Origin: Chloroflexota bacterium
GTDB lineage: Bacteria; Chloroflexota; Dormibacteria; Dormibacterales; Dormibacteraceae
DNA length: 10,670 bases
Assembly (NCBI GenBank): GCA_005879675.1
Contig: VBJE01000272.1
Span: forward strand, 1-10,670
Direction of reading: 5' to 3'
This document shows, piece by piece, positions 7,073 to 10,670 of this stretch (its first letter is position 1; each line of letters starts with the position of its first letter). The notes beneath the pieces were generated by a model. It was not told the origin of the DNA and searched no databases. It worked only from the letters and a program-made list of their open reading frames with translations. Made by a program: the position numbers and the translations under genes.

Positions 7073-8064
7073 CTGGCGGCGGTGGCGAAAAGCTGATCCT
7101 CGGTGCCCAGGGCGATCACGAGGTCGCCGTCCCCCAGCCGCGTCGACGGTGGCGGGTTGACGCTGACCGCGCCGTCCGGGCGCCGCACCGCGAGCAGCCT
7201 GGCCGCATCGGCCGCGAGCAGGCCCGCTTCTTCGAGCGTCTTGCCGATCGCCTTCGTCCCGGTCGAGACCACCATCTCCTCGACGCCGATGCCGCCCTCT
7301 CCATGGTGCAGCGTGTCGAGCACGTCGACCAGTGCCGGCCGGACGGCGAGCTCGGCCATGCGGTGACCCGCCATCAGGTATGGCGAGATGGTCCGCGATG
7401 CGCCGGCGAGCTCGAGACGGCGAATGGACTCGGGCCGCCCGGCCCGGGCGACGATGTAGAGGTTGGGGTTGAACGCGCGGGCGGCGAGGACGATGTAGAC
7501 CGCGCGCTCGTCCGAGTCGACCGCCGAGATGAGCCCCCGAGCGCGCTCGATGCCCGCCAGCTTGAGAATCTCCTCCTTGGACGCATCGCCCTCGATGTGG
7601 AGGCGGTTCTCCGCCCGGATGCGCCCCAGCGCCTCCTCGGTCTGGTCGATCACCACGTAGGCCACCTTGTGCTCTTCGAACTCGGAGACGATCTGCGTCC
7701 CCATGCGGCCGTAGCCGCAGATGATGAAGTGGTCGCGTAGCCGGTCGAGCTCTCGTTGCAACTGTCGCTCCCTTCGATACCTGCCGAATGCATTGTCGGT
7801 CAGGGTCTCGGCGAATACGCCGAAGCCGTACAGCATCGTCGCCACGCCGATGACGATCAGGCCGGAGCTGAACATCCTCCCGGCCACGCCCTGCGGGTGC
7901 ACCTCGGTGTAGCCGACCGTGCTGATCGTGATGATCACCATGTAGAAGGCGTCGAGGATGTTCCAGCCGTCGATGAGCATGTAGCCGGTGACGCCGATCA
8001 CGATCACGATGGCGAGCAGGGTGAAGGCGAGCCGGAAGCGGAGCAGCGGATGCTCCATGCGCAC
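7063..8064 (-). CDS. Two-TM potassium channel with RCK (TrkA-N/TrkA-C) domain
   Basis: A 333-residue inner-membrane ion channel subunit. TM1 lies at about residues 10-32. A pore loop follows with the potassium selectivity filter T49-V-G-Y52, then TM2 at about 62-85. After a charged linker comes a cytosolic RCK domain starting with the Rossmann loop G117-Y-G-R-M-G122 and continuing to D140, the usual acidic nucleotide-ribose contact. A TrkA-C-like domain (about 255-333) ends the chain. This is the MthK/Kch layout, usually a ligand-gated tetramer. I chose GTG 8064 because TAGGCT lies 7 nt upstream, matching the leaderless pattern of other genes here. ATG 8058 is two codons in; TTG 8100 would overlap fumC by 26 nt with no ribosome-binding site. 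The gene probably has its own promoter, although it follows fumC on the same strand. Confidence 0.92.
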   Translation of the reverse strand: MRMEHPLLRFRLAFTLLAIVIVIGVTGYMLIDGWNILDAFYMVIITISTVGYTEVHPQGVAGRMFSSGLIVIGVATMLYGFGVFAETLTDNAFGRYRRERQLQRELDRLRDHFIICGYGRMGTQIVSEFEEHKVAYVVIDQTEEALGRIRAENRLHIEGDASKEEILKLAGIERARGLISAVDSDERAVYIVLAARAFNPNLYIVARAGRPESIRRLELAGASRTISPYLMAGHRMAELAVRPALVDVLDTLHHGEGGIGVEEMVVSTGTKAIGKTLEEAGLLAADAARLLAVRRPDGAVSVNPPPSTRLGDGDLVIALGTEDQLFATAARLR

Positions 8065-8071
8065 GCGTTGG

Positions 8072-8077
8072 AGCCTA
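8072..8077 (-). promoter_or_regulatory. Putative -10 element (TAGGCT) for the potassium channel, overlapping the fumC stop
   Basis: TAGGCT on the minus strand ends 7 nt before GTG 8064, and its TAG is the fumC stop codon. It is the same hexamer as the one proposed for the ppx-like gene at 9499-9504. No -35 box is apparent. Confidence 0.5.
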
Positions 8078-9487
8078 GCCGCCTCCGCCTGGGCCTTCAA
8101 GACCTGGTTTTGTCATCTTGCCGAGGTCGAGGACCTTGTTCAGCTGCTTCTCGCTGACGCCTTTCGCCCGCGCCAGCTGCCGGATCGACTTACCGCTCCG
8201 CATCGATTCCTTGGCCAGCTTCGCGGCTTCGTCGTAGCCGATCACCGGGTTGAGCGCGGTGGCGAGCATGGGGCTCCGCTCGACCAGCTCGGGGCCGCGG
8301 TCGGTCGCCTGGAGCCCTTCGACGCAGCGCTCGGAGAAGTTGCGTGTGGCGGCGGCGAGGAGCGCGATCGATTCCAGCGTCGCCACGCCGGCCACGGGCA
8401 TCATCACGTTGAGCTCGAACAGGCTTCCGGCCTGCCCTGACACCACGACGGTGGCGTCGTTGCCGTAGACCCGGGCGATCACCATCAGCAGCGACTCCAC
8501 GATCACCGGGTTCACCTTGCCGGGCATGATGCTCGAGCCAGGCTGAGTCTCCGGCAGCCGCAGCTCGCCGAGGCCGGCCACTGGACCGGTGCCCATCAGC
8601 CGGATGTCCGACCCGACCTTCCACAGGCTCGTGGCGATGGTGCGCAGCCCGCCGTGCGCGGCCACGAGCGCGTCGAGCGTCGCCTGGGCGTGGAAGTGGT
8701 TGGACGCCTCGCGGGCGGGGACCCGGCTCGCCTTCGCCAGCCGTGCCGCGGCGAGTCGCGCGAACTGCGGATGCGAGTTGATCCCGGTTCCCACGGCGGT
8801 GCCACCGAGCGGAATACGGGCCAGCTCGTCCACCGCCACGCGAGCGCGCCGGACGGACTCCTCCGCCTGCCCGGCGTAGCCCTTGAACTCCTGGCCGAGT
8901 CGGATCGGCGTCGCATCCTGGAGGTGGGTGCGGCCGGTCTTGACCACGGGCCAGAACTCGCGGCTCTTGGCCTCGAGCGCGCGTTGCAGCCGCTCGAGCG
9001 CCGGTATCAGCTCCTCCTGGATCGCCATCGCCGCGGCCAGCTGGATCGCGGTGGGGATGACGTCGTTCGAAGACTGGCCCAGGTTGACGTGGTCGTTGGG
9101 ATGCACCAGCTTCGAGCCGCGCTCGCCGCCGAGGATCTCCGTCGCGCGGTTGGCGATGACCTCGTTGGCGTTGGTGTTCGTGGACGTCCCCGAGCCGGTC
9201 TGGTAGACGTCGATCGGGAACTGCTCGTCGAGCTTGCCTTCGACGACCTCCTGCGCCGCGGCGGCGATGGCGCGCGCGCGCCGTCGCGGTAGGAGCCCGA
9301 GCTCGCGGTTGGTCTGCGCCGCCGCGCGTTTGACCAGCCCAAGCGCGCGGATGAAGCGGCGAGGCATCGCCTGGCCGGAGATTGGGAAGTTGAGGACCGC
9401 GCGCTGGGTCGAGGCGCCGTAGTACGCGTCGGCGGGGACCTCCATCTCGCCCATGGAGTCGCGCTCGACGCGCGTCCTCTTCGCCAT
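8075..9487 (-). CDS. fumC: Class II fumarate hydratase
   Basis: FumC, 470 residues, the iron-independent tetrameric fumarase that interconverts fumarate and L-malate in the citric acid cycle. The superfamily signature GSSIMPGKVNP is complete at 317-327. It includes S318, the proposed catalytic base, and K324 and N326 of the substrate pocket. H188 (GRTHLQDATP) and the TGSGTSTNTNANEV segment (97-110) are also present. The numbering of H188, S318, K324 and N326 coincides with Escherichia coli FumC, so no large indel separates them. The C-terminal part has NPVIGYDEAAKLAKE as in other fumarases rather than aspartase-type sequence. The protein ends in a short Gly-rich tail (GPGGGG). ATG 9487 is preceded by TAGAAT at 7 nt and no Shine-Dalgarno sequence. 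It is transcribed divergently from the ppx-like gene. Confidence 0.97.
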   Translation of the reverse strand: MAKRTRVERDSMGEMEVPADAYYGASTQRAVLNFPISGQAMPRRFIRALGLVKRAAAQTNRELGLLPRRRARAIAAAAQEVVEGKLDEQFPIDVYQTGSGTSTNTNANEVIANRATEILGGERGSKLVHPNDHVNLGQSSNDVIPTAIQLAAAMAIQEELIPALERLQRALEAKSREFWPVVKTGRTHLQDATPIRLGQEFKGYAGQAEESVRRARVAVDELARIPLGGTAVGTGINSHPQFARLAAARLAKASRVPAREASNHFHAQATLDALVAAHGGLRTIATSLWKVGSDIRLMGTGPVAGLGELRLPETQPGSSIMPGKVNPVIVESLLMVIARVYGNDATVVVSGQAGSLFELNVMMPVAGVATLESIALLAAATRNFSERCVEGLQATDRGPELVERSPMLATALNPVIGYDEAAKLAKESMRSGKSIRQLARAKGVSEKQLNKVLDLGKMTKPGLEGPGGGG

Positions 9488-9494
9488 CGGCCAG

Positions 9495-9500
9495 ATTCTA
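9495..9500 (-). promoter_or_regulatory. Putative -10 element (TAGAAT), leaderless promoter of fumC
   Basis: TAGAAT on the minus strand is one base from TATAAT and ends 7 nt before ATG 9487. No good -35 box is seen; the region where one would lie is inside the start of the divergent gene. It shares bases 9499-9500 with the opposing hexamer. Confidence 0.65.
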
Positions 9501-9504
9501 GGCT
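9499..9504 (+). promoter_or_regulatory. Putative -10 element (TAGGCT), leaderless promoter of the ppx-like gene
   Basis: TAGGCT on the plus strand ends 6 nt before GTG 9511. Bases 9499-9500 are shared with the fumC -10 on the other strand, so polymerase probably cannot occupy both promoters at once. No -35 box is recognised. Confidence 0.55.
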
Positions 9505-10380
9505 GGTGCAGTGGCGCGTCTGGCCGCGCTCGACATCGGCTCCAACACAGTCCACGTCCTGGTCGCGGACGTCGTGCGCGGCAAGCTCGTGGACGTGGCG
9601 CACTACGTCGAGATGCCCGAGTTGGGCTCGCAGGTGGCGCGCACCGGCGCGATCGGCAGCCGCGCCGTGGTCGCGCTCCGGGCGGCGCGCAAGGTGCTGG
9701 CCCAGGCGCGCGTCCACGGCTACGACGAGCTCATCGCCGCCGCGACCCAGGTTCGTCCGCCAGGCCGGCGAGGTCCTGGGCGTCCCGGTGCGCATCATCT
9801 CGGCGCGCCGCGAGGCGGAGCTGAGCTTCCGTGGCGCGGCGAGCCGCCACGCCGCGCGCCGGGAGTGGGCCCTGGTCGACCTCGGCGGCGCCTCCACCGA
9901 GATCGTCATCGCCCGCGGCGACAGGATGCTCAGGTCGGTCGCCCTGCCGATCGGTTCGGGGGTGCTGGCCGCTACCTACCTTTCCGACCCGCCGCGACCG
10001 GAGGAACGCGCTCGCCTGCGCCAGGCGGCCCTGCGCGAGCTGACGCGGGCGCCGGACGAGGAGGTGGAGCGGCTCGTGGCCACCGGGGGCACGGCGTCAA
10101 ACCTGCCCGTCGTGCTGGCGAAGAGAAATCCGCCCCGGGTCCTCACCACCGCCGACATCCTGACGTGCGAGTCGCGGCTCGACCACCGTCGGGCCCGCCA
10201 GGTGGCCGCCTCGACCGGGCTTCCGGCCAACCGCGTCAAGGCGATGCGCGGCGGGGTTGAGGCCCTCCTCCTGCTCCTGGACTGGTTCGGCCTCGCGCTC
10301 CTCCATGTCAGCCACGAAGGCCTCCGCCACGGGATGCTCCTCGCGTACCTGGAACGAGGAGGGAATTGGTGGCAGGACCA

Positions 10381-10408
10381 CCCCACGAAATCTGGTGATT
10401 TCGTGGGG
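10381..10408 (+). repeat. Perfect 12-bp stem / 4-nt loop hairpin at the end of the ppx-like gene
   Basis: CCCCACGAAATC (10381-10392), loop TGGT, and GATTTCGTGGGG (10397-10408) pair perfectly. A weaker hairpin, GGTGG/CCACC at 10368-10382, overlaps its left edge, and a CCCCGGGG palindrome (10410-10417) follows. It lies inside the end of the ppx reading frame and 18 bp upstream of the proposed CDF -10. It may act as a terminator or RNA-stabilising stem, or be a copy of a dispersed palindromic repeat; there is no T-run after it. Confidence 0.8.
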
Positions 10409-10425
10409 ACCCCGGGGACGATGGG

Positions 10426-10431
10426 TAAATT
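10426..10431 (+). promoter_or_regulatory. Putative -10 element (TAAATT), leaderless promoter of the second CDF gene
   Basis: TAAATT ends exactly 6 nt before GTG 10438, in an unusually AT-rich patch for this DNA (TAAATTAGGTT). No Shine-Dalgarno sequence lies at the right distance and no -35 box is clear. Confidence 0.6.
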
Positions 10432-10437
10432 AGGTTC

Positions 10438-10670
10438 GTGGACCTGATTCGCGAGCGGGGCGCGACCCTGAAGGCGGCGCTGGCGCTCACCGCAGCCGTC
10501 CTCGTGGTGGAGCTGGCCGGCGGGCTGGTTTCCGGCTCACTGGCGCTGCTGTCAGACGCGGGCCACGTATTGACCGACGTCTTCGCCCTCGGCCTCGCCT
10601 GGTTTGCGCTGGAGCAGGCCAAGCGCCCGGGGGACAAGCGGCGGACGTACGGATACCAGCGCGCGGGAAT
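10438..10670 (+). CDS. CDF cation transporter, CzcD/ZitB-like (partial, N-terminus)
   Basis: The first 77 residues of a CDF-family metal/proton antiporter; the rest lies beyond the window. A hydrophobic TM1 spans about 11-33. The diagnostic segment SGSLALLSDAGHVLTDV (32-48) carries the TM2 metal site H43-x3-D47, as in CzcD/ZitB/ZnT-type zinc exporters. R69-T-Y-G-Y-Q-R75 matches the loop that follows TM2 in that subgroup (usually RTYGYxR). It belongs to a different branch from the CDF at 5603-6976, which has HPYGHGR in that loop. GTG 10438 overlaps the extended ppx-like frame by 10 nt, but its own TAAATT at a 6-nt spacing suggests independent leaderless transcription. Zinc is the most likely substrate, by family resemblance. 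Confidence 0.9.
   Translation, partial: MDLIRERGATLKAALALTAAVLVVELAGGLVSGSLALLSDAGHVLTDVFALGLAWFALEQAKRPGDKRRTYGYQRAG

Larger units (their letters stand above)
9511..10447 (+). pseudogene. Ppx/GppA-family phosphatase, frameshifted with internal deletion
   Basis: The family includes exopolyphosphatases and pppGpp phosphatases with an actin-like ASKHA fold. The first frame (9511-9750, 80 codons) encodes the phosphate-1 motif D8-I-G-S-N-T and ends in IAAATQ. The homology resumes one base later in another frame at 9752 (FVRQAGEVLGVPVRIISARREAEL), with DLGGASTEI, ATGGTASNL and HEGLRHGML following, to a TGA at 10445. Intact relatives have ATSAxRxAxN and a few more residues at the junction, so about 10-12 codons appear to be missing, with 3n-1 bases lost. 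The two parts total 311 codons, near the usual size of short Ppx/GppA proteins. The last 25 or so codons run through a hairpin and look non-native. GTG 9511 was chosen for its position before the DIGSNT motif and 6 nt after TAGGCT. A sequencing or assembly error remains possible. Confidence 0.85.

Noticed and set aside
8065..8100. TTG 8100 as start of the potassium channel
   Set aside because: It has no ribosome-binding site and would overlap fumC by 26 nt. GTG 8064 has a -10-like TAGGCT at the same spacing as other starts in the window. It is not fully excluded.
10381..10425. Classical rho-independent terminator
   Set aside because: The stem is strong, but a G/C-rich palindrome rather than a T-run follows on the plus strand, and GGTGG rather than a T-run follows on the minus strand side.
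1..10670. tRNA, rRNA, CRISPR array or mobile element
   Set aside because: No cloverleaf-like sequence, rRNA stretch, spaced direct repeats or transposase/integrase frame was seen on either strand.

Overview
The window is one strongly GC-rich bacterial chromosome segment, densely packed with protein genes and showing no RNA gene, CRISPR array, transposase or phage gene. Tight start/stop overlaps, GTG starts, zinc-ribbon membrane proteins, a secreted S53 peptidase and apparently leaderless promoters suggest a soil-type high-GC Gram-positive-like lineage (Actinomycetota, Chloroflexota or Candidatus Dormibacterota). The phylum is an inference; no marker gene here decides it.

Layout. (1) 35-1203, plus strand: a GNAT acetyltransferase translationally coupled to a LysE/RhtB-type amino-acid exporter. 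(2) 1200-6976, minus strand: a five-gene unit. Read in transcription order it encodes a cation diffusion facilitator (CDF) with an unusually long three-part C-terminal region, a tandem-GNAT protein resembling mycothiol synthase, a lipoprotein S53 (sedolisin/kumamolisin) peptidase, a PrsW-like membrane protein with zinc ribbons at both ends that has apparently lost its catalytic residues, and a zinc-ribbon/single-TM/exposed-domain protein. Three of the four junctions overlap by 1-4 nt. The last gene of this unit converges on the exporter gene, their stop codons overlapping in a CTAG. (3) 6977-7062: a short intergenic region holding a nested inverted repeat and a promoter. (4) 7063-9487, minus strand: a two-TM potassium channel with an RCK domain, and class II fumarase FumC. 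(5) 9488-9510: a 23-bp divergent promoter region. (6) 9511-10447, plus strand: a Ppx/GppA-family phosphatase gene broken by a frameshifting deletion. (7) From 10438: the start of a second, CzcD-type CDF transporter that runs off the window.

The most striking regulatory pattern is that each of the five clearly non-coupled starts (6976, 8064, 9487, 9511, 10438) has a TANNNT hexamer ending exactly 6 or 7 nt before the start codon. That is the geometry of leaderless transcription, where the start codon is the first base of the mRNA. At the fumC/ppx divergence the two hexamers share two bases, so the promoters probably exclude each other.

The best candidate for an undescribed system is the CDF - tandem GNAT - S53 lipoprotein - pseudo-PrsW - zinc-ribbon unit. 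It looks like an envelope module combining metal export, small-molecule or protein acetylation, a surface acid peptidase and two membrane proteins with cytosolic zinc ribbons. Its function is not known to me.
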